DNA of 64,000 nt from assembly GCF_050942215.1 (NCBI RefSeq), contig NZ_CP192057.1, positions 94,633-158,632 of the forward strand. The letters are read 5' to 3'. Origin of the DNA: Sphaerimonospora sp050942215. GTDB taxonomy: Bacteria; Actinomycetota; Actinomycetes; Streptosporangiales; Streptosporangiaceae. Shown here piece by piece: positions 1-8,733 of this stretch (position 1 is its first letter; each line of letters begins with the position of its first letter). Below the pieces are notes generated by a model. The model was not told the DNA's origin. It made no database searches and saw only the letters and a list, made by a program, of their open reading frames with translations. Both the position numbers and the translations under genes were made by a program.

Positions 1-55
1 GCAGCTTCGATGCGCCTGACAAGTCGGCAGGCGGCAGTTCAGTCGATCGCCCAGA

Positions 56-409
56 TCAGAAAGCTCCTGCGGTTCCCCTCAGCTCGGCCCACGTCACATG
101 CCCGTCTCGGGTACGGCTACAGCCACATGAGTCCGTGAGAGCGGACACCTCAGACCAGCCGTCCTGCTCTCCGCCTGTCACGGGTTCGCCGGGGTCGCGG
201 ACCTCCACGCGGAGCCCGTCACGGGCGGGAATGATCGTTACCGCGATCACTCCCTCGGGAGTGCGGGGCACGGCGTTCGAGACGAGACGGGACACCACGT
301 GCTCACATCCATCGGCAAGACCCGGATGAAACCTCCTCGCCGTGCTGCGTGCCCACGAGCGCACTGTGTCGGCCGCCTCGGGAAGGCCTGGCAGGGTTCG
401 TCTGTACAT
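56..409 (-). CDS. RsbW-like ATP-binding protein (HATPase_c), probable anti-sigma or regulatory kinase
   Basis: 117 residues from ATG at 409. Size and layout match the short actinobacterial HATPase_c (RsbW/SpoIIAB-like) proteins. The N-box helix is visible as SRLVSNAVP near residues 40-48, with its conserved Asn, and the next box as VEVRDPGEP near 68-76, with the Asp-x-Gly of the ATP lid region. These proteins bind ATP and usually inhibit a sigma factor or phosphorylate an anti-anti-sigma factor in the cytoplasm. No sigma or STAS gene is adjacent, so this one is an orphan. It is divergent from the GntR regulator across about 50 bases, and shared control is possible but unproven. Confidence 0.8.
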   Translation of the reverse strand: MYRRTLPGLPEAADTVRSWARSTARRFHPGLADGCEHVVSRLVSNAVPRTPEGVIAVTIIPARDGLRVEVRDPGEPVTGGEQDGWSEVSALTDSCGCSRTRDGHVTWAELRGTAGAF

Positions 410-460
410 CAGGGATACCGCCTAAGTTGGTGACACCGCCTCACCTATGGTGACCACAGC

Positions 461-1267
461 TTGCAGGCTGAGGACACAGCCTGTCAACCTGTTCCGGTGG
501 ATCTCGACCGCCCGCTATGGCTGCGCATCGTCGAACACTTCCGGCAGCAGATCAGCACCGGCGAACTGCCCCCGGGCGCACGCCTGCCGTCCCGTCCGGA
601 GATCATGCGAGAGTTCGGCGTGTCCGATGCGGTCGCCAAGCAGGCCGCCCGCGTCCTGATCTCCGAGGGCTTGGCGGTGGCCAAACCGGGCTCCGGAACC
701 TATGTGAAAGCCCGGCCCCAGCTCCAACGCCTCGTACGCGCATGGAACCGCGGCAGTCGTTCTGGCAGTCCCGTCGCCGCCGAGATGGAGGCCCAAGGCC
801 GCCGGGCCGCGTGGGATTACACCTCGCGCACCACGCAGGCGCCCGCCACCATCAGGGAACGCCTGGGCCTGCCCGAGCCGGAGGGGGATACCCCCGACGT
901 GCTCCGTACGGACTATGTCTTCTATGCCGACGAGCAGCCGGTCATGCTCTCCACGAGCTGGGAGCCGCTCGACCTCACCCGCGGCACGCCGATAGTCATG
1001 CCGGAGGAAGGCCCGCACGCGGGACGGGGCGTGGTCGAGCGGATGCTCGCCATCGGCCACCCCGTCGTCGACTGGAGAGAGACCGTCGGCGCCAGGCTGG
1101 GGACCGCTGAGGAGTGCGCGAAGCTCGCCCACCCGCAAGGGTCGGTCATGCTGACGATCGAGCGGACCTATGAGTCGCGGACCCGGGTGGTCGAGACGGC
1201 CGACATCGTGCTGCCGGCCGATCTGTATCTTCTGGAGTACTCGGCCCGGATGGGCCAGAGGGAGTAG
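461..1267 (+). CDS. GntR-family transcriptional regulator with UTRA effector domain
   Basis: Residues about 17-85 form a GntR winged helix (PLWLRIVEHFRQQI, then LPSRPEIMREFGVS and SGTYVK). Residues about 100-260 resemble a UTRA ligand-binding domain, ending ETADIVLPADLYLLEY. It should be a cytoplasmic repressor or activator responding to a small molecule that cannot be named from sequence. The start is uncertain: TTG at 461 has no clear ribosome site, and an in-frame GTG at 497 begins just before the HTH. A short inverted repeat, GGTGA (429-433) with TCACC (441-445), lies in the divergent promoter region and could be its operator. The neighbouring HATPase gene may be a partner. Confidence 0.85.
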   Translation: MQAEDTACQPVPVDLDRPLWLRIVEHFRQQISTGELPPGARLPSRPEIMREFGVSDAVAKQAARVLISEGLAVAKPGSGTYVKARPQLQRLVRAWNRGSRSGSPVAAEMEAQGRRAAWDYTSRTTQAPATIRERLGLPEPEGDTPDVLRTDYVFYADEQPVMLSTSWEPLDLTRGTPIVMPEEGPHAGRGVVERMLAIGHPVVDWRETVGARLGTAEECAKLAHPQGSVMLTIERTYESRTRVVETADIVLPADLYLLEYSARMGQRE

Positions 1268-1876
1268 ATCGCCGCAGGGGTCGTCGGCGCTATGTCGGCC
1301 GGCGGCTCGGTTGCAGCCAGGTGGCATCTCCCGATGTCCGTAGATTCGCCGGTCGGCCGGGTGTAGCCGAGCCGCTCTGCGGATGCCCAGCGGACTCGTA
1401 AATCACTTTCTGGAACCCCAGGTTTGAATCCGCGCTGGATAGTGGCAGCCTTTTGTCGGATCCGCTCGAAATCGCAAATGGTCTAGGGCTGCGGCGTCGC
1501 AGGGATACCGCCATCTGACGGTCGGGATTTTCTGTGAGCAGGGAGCCTGAGCAGCCGACTGAGCCACTTGTCAGCAATGCAGATGGTGCTCCTACTCGGC
1601 GCATCCCAGCTCGATCGTCGTGCCTCCGCCACCCTGCCCAAGCCCGGCATCCGAACAAGGTGAAAAGCCGCGGCGCCATGACCGGCTGCCGTTCAGTCAC
1701 AGGGTGAGCAATGGGTCCTCGTGACCCTTCAGCGTGTCCATTAACTCGCTCAGTCTCGGACCTAAGGCCGGGGGGCTGAATGAAACTTGGTCGCCAACCG
1801 GGGTTTGCCCTTGTCGAAACCGACCAATCCCTTTTACCCTACGTTCCGAAATCGAGTAACTACAGAAAGTGTTGAT
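1268..1876. other. Gene-poor interval with a degenerate tRNA-like stretch
   Basis: No convincing reading frame: the longest minus-strand frame (1290-1700) has the biased, motif-free composition of a chance ORF. Around 1395-1440 the text looks like a decayed tRNA, with ACTCGTAAATC resembling a tRNA-Thr(CGU) anticodon arm and GGTTTGAATCC resembling a T-loop. The T-stem does not pair and no acceptor stem forms, so no tRNA is called. The last 100 bases hold the promoter and leader of the lipoprotein gene. Confidence 0.4.
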
Positions 1877-2431
1877 GTGGCTCGCATAATGGGCGCTTGC
1901 CTGCTGGCTCTGGTGGTCACCGTCTCAGGATGCGCCGCTTCACAGGGCGCGCGCCGTACGGCGACGCCGGCCGTGTCGCCCAGTGGCAAGCCCGCGCTGG
2001 ACGTCCCGTCCCCGCGAGCCACTACCGCGGAGGAGGCCGTCATCGCGGCCTATACCGCTTATTGGCCGGCATCGAATCGGGCGGTCACCCTGCCACTCGA
2101 GGAGGCCCGGAAGCTGCTCAGTCAGTACGAGACCGAGGACCAGGTCGAGGGCGCGGTCGCGGGCATCAAGCGATACCAGGCCATGCACCGCCAGGGGTGG
2201 GGAAAGGTTGTCGTGCACGTCCAGAAGGTCACGGTGAAGGGCGACAAGGCCACGCTTCTCGACTGCATGGACGCTTCCAAGTCCGGGGAAGCCGACTCCC
2301 GCACTCATAAGCTCATTCCCGGCACCCTCAGCAGCCCGTACCTCGCTGTCGAGGCCGTGCTGCACAGGAGAGCCGACGGGCGGTGGCGTCTCGCGCAGAA
2401 AAAGGCGTTGGGAACGAAGTGCACGCGCTGA
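1877..2431 (+). CDS. Secreted lipoprotein, function unknown
   Basis: GTG at 1877 is chosen, rather than an upstream GTG at 1787, because GAAAG sits 7 bases upstream and the protein then begins with a short, clean lipoprotein signal: MARIMGACLLALVVTVSGC, lipobox VSGC. This gives 184 residues. After a Thr/Pro/Ser-rich linker, a folded part of about 120 residues (AVIAAYTAYWPASNRAV onward) resembles the small NTF2-like or periplasmic-binding lipoproteins common in actinomycetes, but no family is assigned. It overlaps the next secreted-protein gene by 13 bases, so the two are probably co-translated. They lie just upstream of the Tad pilus genes, which suggests a role at the same cell surface. Confidence 0.75.
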   Translation: MARIMGACLLALVVTVSGCAASQGARRTATPAVSPSGKPALDVPSPRATTAEEAVIAAYTAYWPASNRAVTLPLEEARKLLSQYETEDQVEGAVAGIKRYQAMHRQGWGKVVVHVQKVTVKGDKATLLDCMDASKSGEADSRTHKLIPGTLSSPYLAVEAVLHRRADGRWRLAQKKALGTKCTR

Positions 2432-3195
2432 CCGCCCTGCTTGTGGCGGCGGCGATCGTCACACCCGTGACCGCGGTGCGTCCGGGACCCGACCACGGCA
2501 ACGGAGCCGTCTCCCTTCCGACGGGCTGGGAAATATGGGCCAAGAGCAGCCCGAGCACGCCAGCCGACCCCGGCCGTATGCGACCGGCGGCGTCCCCGAA
2601 ATCGAGCGAGGAACCCGACCCCGATTGCTCGCCGTCGCTCGACGGGTCCCAGCCAGACCGTTTCTACTGCGGGTTGGTCCGGCCGGGAGACAACCAGCCG
2701 GCGGTGACGCCGCAGATGCTGGCGGCCCAAGCCGTACGGGAACTGGTCCTGCCGCTGCCGCAGGTACGGACCGCGCCGCCGCGAGGCCGACCGGCCATGG
2801 TCGGCGTGCCGCAGTGGTTCTGGCTGTACGGCGATGGCCAGTGGAGACCGATGGCCAAGCGCGTGCAGGCCGGCGATGCCTGGGCCGAGGTCGTCGCGTC
2901 GCCACAGCGGCTCGTCATCTCGCCGGGCGCCGGGCTCCCCGACGTCGTCTGCCAGGGCCCCGGCAGCGCCTATGACCCGCATCGCCCGCCGAAGGATCAA
3001 CAGAGCGGCTGCACCTATCTCTATGAGCGGTCGTCGGCCGGCCGGACCGGCGGCGTCTACCAGGTGTCGGTCACCGTCGTGTGGGGCGCGACATGGCGGG
3101 GCTCCGGGGGAGCGGGAGGCACCCTCGCCCCGATCAGCCGGACGACCTCCTTTCCGCTGCCCGTGGCCGAGGCCCAGGCCCTGGTGGCCGAATGA
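2419..3195 (+). CDS. Secreted protein of unknown function linked to the Tad operon
   Basis: GTG at 2419 gives 258 residues starting with a signal peptide (MHALTALLVAAAIVTPVTA); the reading frame is open further upstream inside the lipoprotein gene, but those residues lack signal character. The mature part has several Cys (PDPDCSPSL, FYCGLV, VVCQGPG, GCTYLY) that could form disulfides outside the cell, and Trp/aromatic patches (GVPQWFWLYGDGQW). Proteins of this look often precede SAF/CpaB genes in actinobacterial Tad-like loci and are annotated as hypothetical. No catalytic motif was recognised. Confidence 0.7.
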   Translation: MHALTALLVAAAIVTPVTAVRPGPDHGNGAVSLPTGWEIWAKSSPSTPADPGRMRPAASPKSSEEPDPDCSPSLDGSQPDRFYCGLVRPGDNQPAVTPQMLAAQAVRELVLPLPQVRTAPPRGRPAMVGVPQWFWLYGDGQWRPMAKRVQAGDAWAEVVASPQRLVISPGAGLPDVVCQGPGSAYDPHRPPKDQQSGCTYLYERSSAGRTGGVYQVSVTVVWGATWRGSGGAGGTLAPISRTTSFPLPVAEAQALVAE

Positions 3196-3261
3196 CCCCT
3201 GGTGACCCGATGACTCGGGTCAGATCATCCCGGCAACCGCATCACTCGAGGAGCTTCCCCG

Positions 3262-3909
3262 ATGGTCCGCACCCGTACGCATGAGACGGTCAAGGCGCCT
3301 GCCCTGCCTCGCCGGCGCCGCCCGGCGATGTTCCTGCTCGTCGTGGTCTTCATCGGCCTGGGCGTGCTGGCCGGGCAGTACGCCTACGCCCAACTCGACG
3401 AACGCAGCTCGGTGGTGGTGGTCGCCCGGGATGTGCCCATCGGACAGGTGATCGGCCAGGACGATCTCGCCGCGGTGCGGATCGCCGCTGATCCGATGGT
3501 CGCCACCGTCCCGGCCGGGCGGCTCTCCGAGATGGTCGGCCGGGTCGCCGCCGTCGACCTCATGACCGGCACGCTCCTCGCGGACGGCCACACCACCGAT
3601 GCGATGACGCCCGGGCCCGGCCAGCAGCTGGTGCCGCTCGCGCTCAAACCCGGCCAGCTCCCGGCGCGTGGCCTGCGCGCCGGAGACCACGTCCTGGTCG
3701 CCGCCGAACCGACCGATCCAGGCCAGGCGACGGCCGGCACCGCGACGAAGGACATCCCCGCGACCGTGGACCAGGTGAGTGAGGCCGACCCCGAGGGGAC
3801 GAGGGTCGTCGATCTCCTGGTCGGACCCGGGGTGGGCGGCCTGATCGCGCGGGAGGCCATGCGCGGCCGCATCGCCCTCATCCTCACCTCTCGGGGGGAC
3901 GCCGCGTGA
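3262..3909 (+). CDS. SAF domain protein, CpaB/RcpC-like pilus assembly factor
   Basis: 215 residues from ATG at 3262, with GAGGAG 8 bases upstream. A basic N-terminus is followed by one membrane helix (AMFLLVVVFIGLGVLAG, residues about 23-39) and then an external SAF domain (VVARDVPIGQVIGQDDLAAVRI, about 52-120). This is the CpaB/RcpC layout, a periplasm-side or wall-side assembly factor of Flp/Tad pili. It stands first among the recognisable Tad genes. Its stop overlaps a 27-codon mini-ORF that leads into the CpaE gene. Confidence 0.88.
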   Translation: MVRTRTHETVKAPALPRRRRPAMFLLVVVFIGLGVLAGQYAYAQLDERSSVVVVARDVPIGQVIGQDDLAAVRIAADPMVATVPAGRLSEMVGRVAAVDLMTGTLLADGHTTDAMTPGPGQQLVPLALKPGQLPARGLRAGDHVLVAAEPTDPGQATAGTATKDIPATVDQVSEADPEGTRVVDLLVGPGVGGLIAREAMRGRIALILTSRGDAA

Positions 3910-3989
3910 CAGGCACTACCTCACGTTGCCGCCGCTGCCCGTACGGCTCCCGCCGACCCGGCGGCCGGTCGAATGAGATGCGGGGATGA
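3906..3989 (+). CDS. 27-residue coupling mini-ORF between the SAF and CpaE genes
   Basis: GTG at 3906 overlaps the stop of the SAF gene as GTGA, and the mini-ORF stop TGA (3987-3989) overlaps the ATG of the CpaE gene as ATGA. The frame encodes a basic peptide with one CRRC motif. Every other junction in this operon uses the same 4-base overlap, so the likely role is translational coupling across what would otherwise be a 76-base gap. A peptide function is possible but there is no evidence for one. Confidence 0.4.
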   Translation: MTGTTSRCRRCPYGSRRPGGRSNEMRG

Positions 3990-4906
3990 CGATGATCGCG
4001 GTCGTGTCTCCGGGCGGATCGCCCGGGGTCACCACAGTGTGCCTGGCCGCAGCGTTCAGCTGGTCCAGCCCGGTCCTGCTCGCCGAATGCGGAGAAAGCA
4101 GCGTGCTGCCGGGCTATTTCGCCGGGCGCCAGCCGTACCGGGCCGGCGTCGTCGAGGTGGCCATGACAGCCGCCCGAGATCTCGGTGCGGCACGGTTGCA
4201 GCTGGAGGAGGAGACCGTCGCACTGGACGGCGCCGCCAGGCGGAAGCTGCTCCTTCCCGGAGTGGCCGATCCACGCCAGGCCCTGCAGATCAAGGACTCG
4301 TGGCCGCAGATCGCCGAGGTGCTGAAGACCTCCGACCGCATTGTGCTCGCCGACGTGGGCGCCCTCGGCGTGGAGAGCGTTCCGTACGCCATCCTCACCG
4401 CAGCCGACGCCGTGGTGCTCGTGCTGCGCCCGACGGTGCGTTTCGTGGCCAGGTGCGGCCCGCGCATCGAGGCGCTCAGCCGCGGGCCCCTCGCGGCCAC
4501 GCCGCGATACCTGCTCCTGATCGGCGAGGGACCCTACTCACCGGCGGAGATCAGCCGGGCTCTCGGCGGAACACCCGTCCTGGGCGTGATCCCGACGCTG
4601 CCCCGCGCGGCGGAGATCTTCTCCGACGGAGCTCCCCAGCACCTGAGATGGTCGGCCCGGCTGCAAATGTCATCCCTCCTGCAGGCCGCCACCGGCTTCG
4701 GCGTCGAACTGTGGGAGCACCTGAAGTCCCGGACGTACGGCCAGGCGTCCGTCCCGGACGCGGGCGAACCGCCTGGTACGGCCACGCCGCTGCGGCAGCT
4801 CACCCCACCGCCGCCGGTCCCGGCGTCGCACATGCCGCCGCCGTCTTTCGGCGTCGGCTCCGCTCTCGACGCGGGCCTCGACACGACGACCGGAGAAGGC
4901 CGATGA
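3986..4906 (+). CDS. CpaE/TadZ-like pilus ATPase of the MinD/ParA superfamily
   Basis: 306 residues. The start reads MTMIAVVSPGGSPGVTT, a deviant Walker A (GGSPGVTT) as in CpaE/TadZ proteins that position Tad machinery at the inner face of the membrane. The later ADVGALG segment (about 118) takes the Walker B place. The C-terminal 60 residues are Pro-rich and probably disordered. It overlaps CpaF by ATGA. The usual N-terminal receiver-like domain of CpaE is missing, as is common in actinobacteria. Confidence 0.85.
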   Translation: MTMIAVVSPGGSPGVTTVCLAAAFSWSSPVLLAECGESSVLPGYFAGRQPYRAGVVEVAMTAARDLGAARLQLEEETVALDGAARRKLLLPGVADPRQALQIKDSWPQIAEVLKTSDRIVLADVGALGVESVPYAILTAADAVVLVLRPTVRFVARCGPRIEALSRGPLAATPRYLLLIGEGPYSPAEISRALGGTPVLGVIPTLPRAAEIFSDGAPQHLRWSARLQMSSLLQAATGFGVELWEHLKSRTYGQASVPDAGEPPGTATPLRQLTPPPPVPASHMPPPSFGVGSALDAGLDTTTGEGR

Positions 4907-6282
4907 GTGAGCATCCGCTGTGGCTGGTCGAGGATCTTCCCGGCCCCGCAACCATCGCATGGCCAGCAGAACAGGGGAACCTCCTCCCGGCCCCGGGCTT
5001 TCCCGAACCCGCAGCCGACGACCTCGACGACGTGGCGTTCCGTACGGCCGTCGACGAGATCAGCGCCCGTGTCGCCGAACCCCTGGACGGGGTGGCCACG
5101 CGCGAGGAGGCCGTCCAGATCATCCGGACGGAGACCACCGCGTGGGCGCGCGAACGGTTGACCGGAGGGATCGTCGTCTCGCCCTGGACCCACGCACGGC
5201 TGGTCCGGGCCGTGGAGGACGAGCGGTACGGCCTGGGCGCACTTGAGCCGCTCATCGCCGACCCGGCCGTACAGAACATCGACATCAACGGCTGCCGGGA
5301 GACCTGGATCACCTACGCCGACGGGAGCAAGGTGCGCGGACCGGCGGTCGCCGGCAGCGACGAGGAACTTGTCCAGCGCATCCGCATGTGGGGCATCCAC
5401 GGCGGCCAGAGCTCGCGGGAGTTCTCCACCGCGACCCCGCTGCTCAACGCCGCGCTGAAAGAGCGGGTGCGGCTCGCGGCGGTCATGGCCGTCACGCCCC
5501 GGCCGCACGTGTCGATTCGCTGCCACCGGCATGTCGACGTCACCCTGGCCGACCTGGTCGAGCTCGGCACGCTGGACGCCGGGGCGGCCGCGTTCCTGGC
5601 GGCAGCCGTACGCGCGCGCAAGGACATCCTGGTCGCGGGGAGCGTGAACGCCGGCAAGACCACACTGCTGCGGGCCCTGGCCGCCGAGATCGACCCCGAC
5701 GAGCGGATCGCCACGCTGGAGAGCGAGTACGAGCTCTACCTGGACCAGCTGCCGCACCGGCACCGGGACGTGGTGGCCATCGAGTCGCGGCAGGCCAACA
5801 GCGAGGGCCACGGCGAGATCACCCTGGACGCGGCGATCAAGCACTCGCTCCGGCTGAACCCGGTACGGATCATCGTCGGCGAGGTGCGGGCCGACGAGGC
5901 CTGGTCGATGCTGCAGGCCATGAACTCGGGCCAGGAAGGCTCGCTGTGCACCATCCACGCCAACTCAGCCGAGGAGGTCTTCCCCCGGCTGCTGATGCTG
6001 TGCCGCTCGGGCGGGCTCGCCCTGTCTTCTGAGGACATCCACGGCATGGTCGGCATGGCGGTCGACTTCGTCGTCCATATGCGGCGGGACGCGCGCACCA
6101 ACCGGCGGTACGTCAGCGAGGTGCTGGAGGTCCTGCCGCCCGCCGACACCCCGATGCCCTCCCGCAACCACATCTACCGTCCGGGATCGGACGGCCGGGC
6201 CGTCCCGGCGACCTCGCCGCAGTGCATCGACGAACTGGTCGCCGCCGGTTTCGACCCCGCCCTGCTGTGGAGGGCGTCATGA
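4903..6282 (+). CDS. CpaF/TadA-type secretion ATPase
   Basis: The true start is ATG at 4903, overlapping the CpaE stop. The frame is open far upstream, but that part is only the shadow of cpaE. 459 residues: an N-terminal domain, then the VirB11/GspE core with Walker A GSVNAGKTT (about 246-254), Walker B RIIVGEVRADEAWSML, and the His-box CTIHANS. This is the hexameric ATPase that powers Flp pilus assembly at the cytoplasmic membrane. It is followed by the TadB and TadC platform proteins with 4-base overlaps. Confidence 0.93.
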   Translation: MSEHPLWLVEDLPGPATIAWPAEQGNLLPAPGFPEPAADDLDDVAFRTAVDEISARVAEPLDGVATREEAVQIIRTETTAWARERLTGGIVVSPWTHARLVRAVEDERYGLGALEPLIADPAVQNIDINGCRETWITYADGSKVRGPAVAGSDEELVQRIRMWGIHGGQSSREFSTATPLLNAALKERVRLAAVMAVTPRPHVSIRCHRHVDVTLADLVELGTLDAGAAAFLAAAVRARKDILVAGSVNAGKTTLLRALAAEIDPDERIATLESEYELYLDQLPHRHRDVVAIESRQANSEGHGEITLDAAIKHSLRLNPVRIIVGEVRADEAWSMLQAMNSGQEGSLCTIHANSAEEVFPRLLMLCRSGGLALSSEDIHGMVGMAVDFVVHMRRDARTNRRYVSEVLEVLPPADTPMPSRNHIYRPGSDGRAVPATSPQCIDELVAAGFDPALLWRAS

Positions 6283-7145
6283 CCGGCTCGCTGCTCGCGC
6301 CGCTGGCCGGCGGACTCGTCGCCACGGGCATCGTCTGCCTGGCGGCGGCCGTACGAGGCCAGACCCCGGCCCCGCCCCGGCCGGACGGCAGGATCGCGGC
6401 CCTCGCCGGTGCCGTACGCCACCCCGCGATGCGCAGACAGACCGGCGCGGCGGTCTTGCTCGGCCCCGCCGTGCTGCTGCTGACCGGCTGGCCCATCGCC
6501 GGCCTCGCCGCCACGGCCGCCTGCTTCGCCGTACCACGCCTGGTCGGAGGCCGCGGCGCCAAATCACGCATCGCCCGCCTCGAAGGGCTCGAACAGTGGA
6601 CGCGACGGCTGGCCGACATGCTCAGCGCCGCATCCGGCCTGGAGGACGCCCTGGCCCGCGGCGTCGAGCACCCGCCCGAGGCGATCGCCGCCGAGGTACG
6701 CGACCTCGGCCGCAAGCTCGCCATGCGAGCCGACACCGAGCAGGCGCTGCGCGCCTTCGCCGACGCCCTCGACGACCCGGTCGCCGATCTGATCGCCGCC
6801 GCGCTCATCCGCGCCACCGTGCGGCGGGGTGTGGGCGTACGGCAGGTGCTCACCAACCTCGCGGCCATGGTCGCGGCGCAGGTGGCCGCACGCCGGGAGG
6901 TCGAGGCGGAACGCGCCCGGCACCGCGCCACCATCCGCTGGATCATGGTGTTCCTGCTCGGCTACAGCGTGTTCGCCGCGCTGAACCGGGAGTACGTGGC
7001 GCCGTTCAGCACGACGGCCGGTCAGGTGGCGCTCGCCGGTGTCGTCGCCTGCTACGCCATCGGTTTCTGGTGGCTGTACCGGCTCGGCAACGCCCGCCCG
7101 GCGGGCAGGTTCCTCCACCGGGAACAGAGCGGGAGGCCGCGGTGA
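6279..7145 (+). CDS. TadB-like type II secretion F-domain inner-membrane protein
   Basis: ATG at 6279 overlaps the cpaF stop. 288 residues: an N-terminal hydrophobic segment (LLAPLAGGLVATGIVCLAAA), a second around residues 65-90, a cytoplasmic T2SSF stretch (LEGLEQWTRRLADMLSAASG, VGVRQVLTNLAAMVA), then two C-terminal helices (IMVFLLGYSVFAAL and VALAGVVACYAIGFWW). This is the TadB half of the membrane platform on which CpaF acts. It overlaps tadC by GTGA. Confidence 0.88.
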   Translation: MTGSLLAPLAGGLVATGIVCLAAAVRGQTPAPPRPDGRIAALAGAVRHPAMRRQTGAAVLLGPAVLLLTGWPIAGLAATAACFAVPRLVGGRGAKSRIARLEGLEQWTRRLADMLSAASGLEDALARGVEHPPEAIAAEVRDLGRKLAMRADTEQALRAFADALDDPVADLIAAALIRATVRRGVGVRQVLTNLAAMVAAQVAARREVEAERARHRATIRWIMVFLLGYSVFAALNREYVAPFSTTAGQVALAGVVACYAIGFWWLYRLGNARPAGRFLHREQSGRPR

Positions 7146-8011
7146 GCGTGCTGTTCGTCGTGTCCGGGGCCCTGATCGGATTCGGGCTGTTCCTGCTGGT
7201 CGGTGAGCTGCGGCCCGCGCCACCCCGCTTGGAGGAGGTGGTGGCGCGGCTACGGCACGGCTACGTCCCACCCGACACATCGGGTGGCGTGGCCGAGCGC
7301 ATCGGCCGCGTCCTGGCCGCCCGCCTCAGCGGGTTACCGTGCCCGCGCCGCGACCTGGCGCTGCTCGGGCGATCGGTCGAACGGTTCCACGCGACCAGGA
7401 CCGGCTGTGCCGTACTCGGCCTGACGCTCCCGGCCGTGGTTTCCGCGGCGCTGTCGGCCACCGGCGGTGACCCCGGGATCGCGCTGCCCGCCGGGGCCTC
7501 CCTGCTGGGCGGACTGCTCCTGGGCCTGGCCCCCGACCTGAGCGTCCGGGCCGAGGCCGCACGACGGCGCGCCGACTTCCGGCATGCCATCACCGGCTAC
7601 CTGGACCTCGTGGCGCTGGAGCGCAGCGCGGGGGCCGGACCGGCGGACGCCCTGGAGAAGGCCGCCTCCGTCAGCGACGGCTGGGCGTTCGGTCGCATCG
7701 CCGCCGTGCTGGAGCAGGCCCGGCGCAACCAGCGACCACCCTGGGAAGGGCTGGCCCGGCTGGGCGAGCAGGTCGGCGTCGCCGAGCTCACCGACCTGGC
7801 CGACATCGCCGCGCTCGCCGGGCAGGAGGGCGCCCGCGTCCTTGAGACGTTGATGAGCAAGGCCGCCTCGATGCGCGGGCAGGCCCTGGCCGCCGCCAAG
7901 GCCGAGGCCAACGGCCGCACGACCACGATGGTCATCCCGATCGCGTTGCTGGGCGCGGCCTTCCTGCTCCTGTTGACCTTCCCGCAGATCTATCGGCTGG
8001 TCGCCAGCTGA
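7142..8011 (+). CDS. TadC-like type II secretion F-domain inner-membrane protein
   Basis: GTG at 7142 overlaps the tadB stop. 289 residues: an N-terminal helix (LFVVSGALIGFGLFLLVGE), a central hydrophobic pair (about 95-125), a T2SSF domain (DFRHAITGYLDLVALERSAG onward), and a C-terminal helix (VIPIALLGAAFLLLLTFPQI). It is the partner of TadB in the pilus platform. A gap of 21 bases with AGGAAAGGAGAGG separates it from the pilin gene, which gives that gene its own strong ribosome site. Confidence 0.88.
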   Translation: MSVLFVVSGALIGFGLFLLVGELRPAPPRLEEVVARLRHGYVPPDTSGGVAERIGRVLAARLSGLPCPRRDLALLGRSVERFHATRTGCAVLGLTLPAVVSAALSATGGDPGIALPAGASLLGGLLLGLAPDLSVRAEAARRRADFRHAITGYLDLVALERSAGAGPADALEKAASVSDGWAFGRIAAVLEQARRNQRPPWEGLARLGEQVGVAELTDLADIAALAGQEGARVLETLMSKAASMRGQALAAAKAEANGRTTTMVIPIALLGAAFLLLLTFPQIYRLVAS

Positions 8012-8032
8012 ACAGGAAAGGAGAGGCCACCG

Positions 8033-8236
8033 ATGCGCCTTCCCGGAAACCACCTGCCCCCGCAGATCGACTGTCTGGTTGTGCGAGTGAAGGTCCTCGG
8101 GCAGCGACTGCGCGAGGACCGGGGCGCCAGCACCCTGGAATGGGTCGTCCTCACCGCCCTCATCATCGGCATCGCCATCGGTGCCGTCGCTGTCCTGAAG
8201 AGCAAGGTCGACGAGTGGCTCGGGAAGATCCCGTGA
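8033..8236 (+). CDS. Flp/Fap-type pilin
   Basis: 67 residues from ATG at 8033, with AAAGGAGAGG immediately upstream, the strongest ribosome site in the operon, as expected for the major subunit. After a 32-residue basic leader comes GASTLEWVVLTALIIGIAIG: a Gly at the cleavage point, the Glu at +5 typical of type IV pilins, and a hydrophobic helix. A short charged tail follows (KVDEWLGK). No prepilin peptidase gene is in the window, so processing would depend on one elsewhere. Confidence 0.88.
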   Translation: MRLPGNHLPPQIDCLVVRVKVLGQRLREDRGASTLEWVVLTALIIGIAIGAVAVLKSKVDEWLGKIP

Positions 8237-8733
8237 GCGCTCCCGCGTTGGCATGGCCCTCCCGCCCGCTTCAGGTCTTCGTCGGCCGTCGTACGGCTCG
8301 GGCACAGCAGGGGCGTGCCCGGCCGCGCGGGAGCCGTACGGCGTCGCGGGAGCCATCGGGGGAGCGCGGCGCGGCCACGCTGGAGATGGTCGTCCTCTTC
8401 CCGGTGCTGCTCCTGGTCCTGGCGATCGCCGTGCAGGCCACCTTCGTCTACCAGGCCAGATCCACCGCACAGGCGGCGGCGCAGGAAGGAGTCCGGGCGG
8501 CACGCGCCCACGGAGCGGCGCGATCGTCGGGGACGGCTGCGGCGCTGCGGTTCGCCACCCGAGTCGGCGGCGCCTTCCTCATCCAGCCATCGGCCCGGGC
8601 CGGGGGTGATGCCCGCACTGTCGAAGTGGTCGTCTCCGGCCGGGTCCCGACGTTCATGCCCGGCGCCGGCTGGACCGTCTCGGAGACCGCCCGGGCCCCG
8701 GCCGAGCGCTTCGTCCCCGCGAGCCGGCCATGA
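8233..8733 (+). CDS. TadE-like minor pseudopilin
   Basis: GTG at 8233 overlaps the pilin stop (GTGA). 166 residues with a long Arg-rich leader, then GERGAATLEMVVLFPVLLLV, the TadE/TadG N-terminal motif with its Glu at +5, followed by a helix and an outer domain with Val-rich strands (TVEVVVSGRVPTFMPGAGW). TadE-like proteins are minor pilus subunits. The leader is longer than usual, so translation could also start further in, but no better start with a ribosome site was seen. Confidence 0.83.
   Translation: MSAPALAWPSRPLQVFVGRRTARAQQGRARPRGSRTASREPSGERGAATLEMVVLFPVLLLVLAIAVQATFVYQARSTAQAAAQEGVRAARAHGAARSSGTAAALRFATRVGGAFLIQPSARAGGDARTVEVVVSGRVPTFMPGAGWTVSETARAPAERFVPASRP

Noticed and set aside
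1350..1445. tRNA-Thr-like stretch (ACTCGTAAATC, GGTTTGAATCC)
   Set aside because: T-stem and acceptor stem do not pair, so no functional tRNA; at most a decayed fragment.
1290..1700. 136-residue minus-strand ORF
   Set aside because: Low-complexity, no ribosome site, no motif; consistent with a chance open frame in high-GC DNA.
3973..4902. Upstream extension of the CpaF frame to 769 residues
   Set aside because: The extra part is Arg/Gly/Pro-rich shadow of cpaE; ATG 4903 with the ATGA overlap is the true start.
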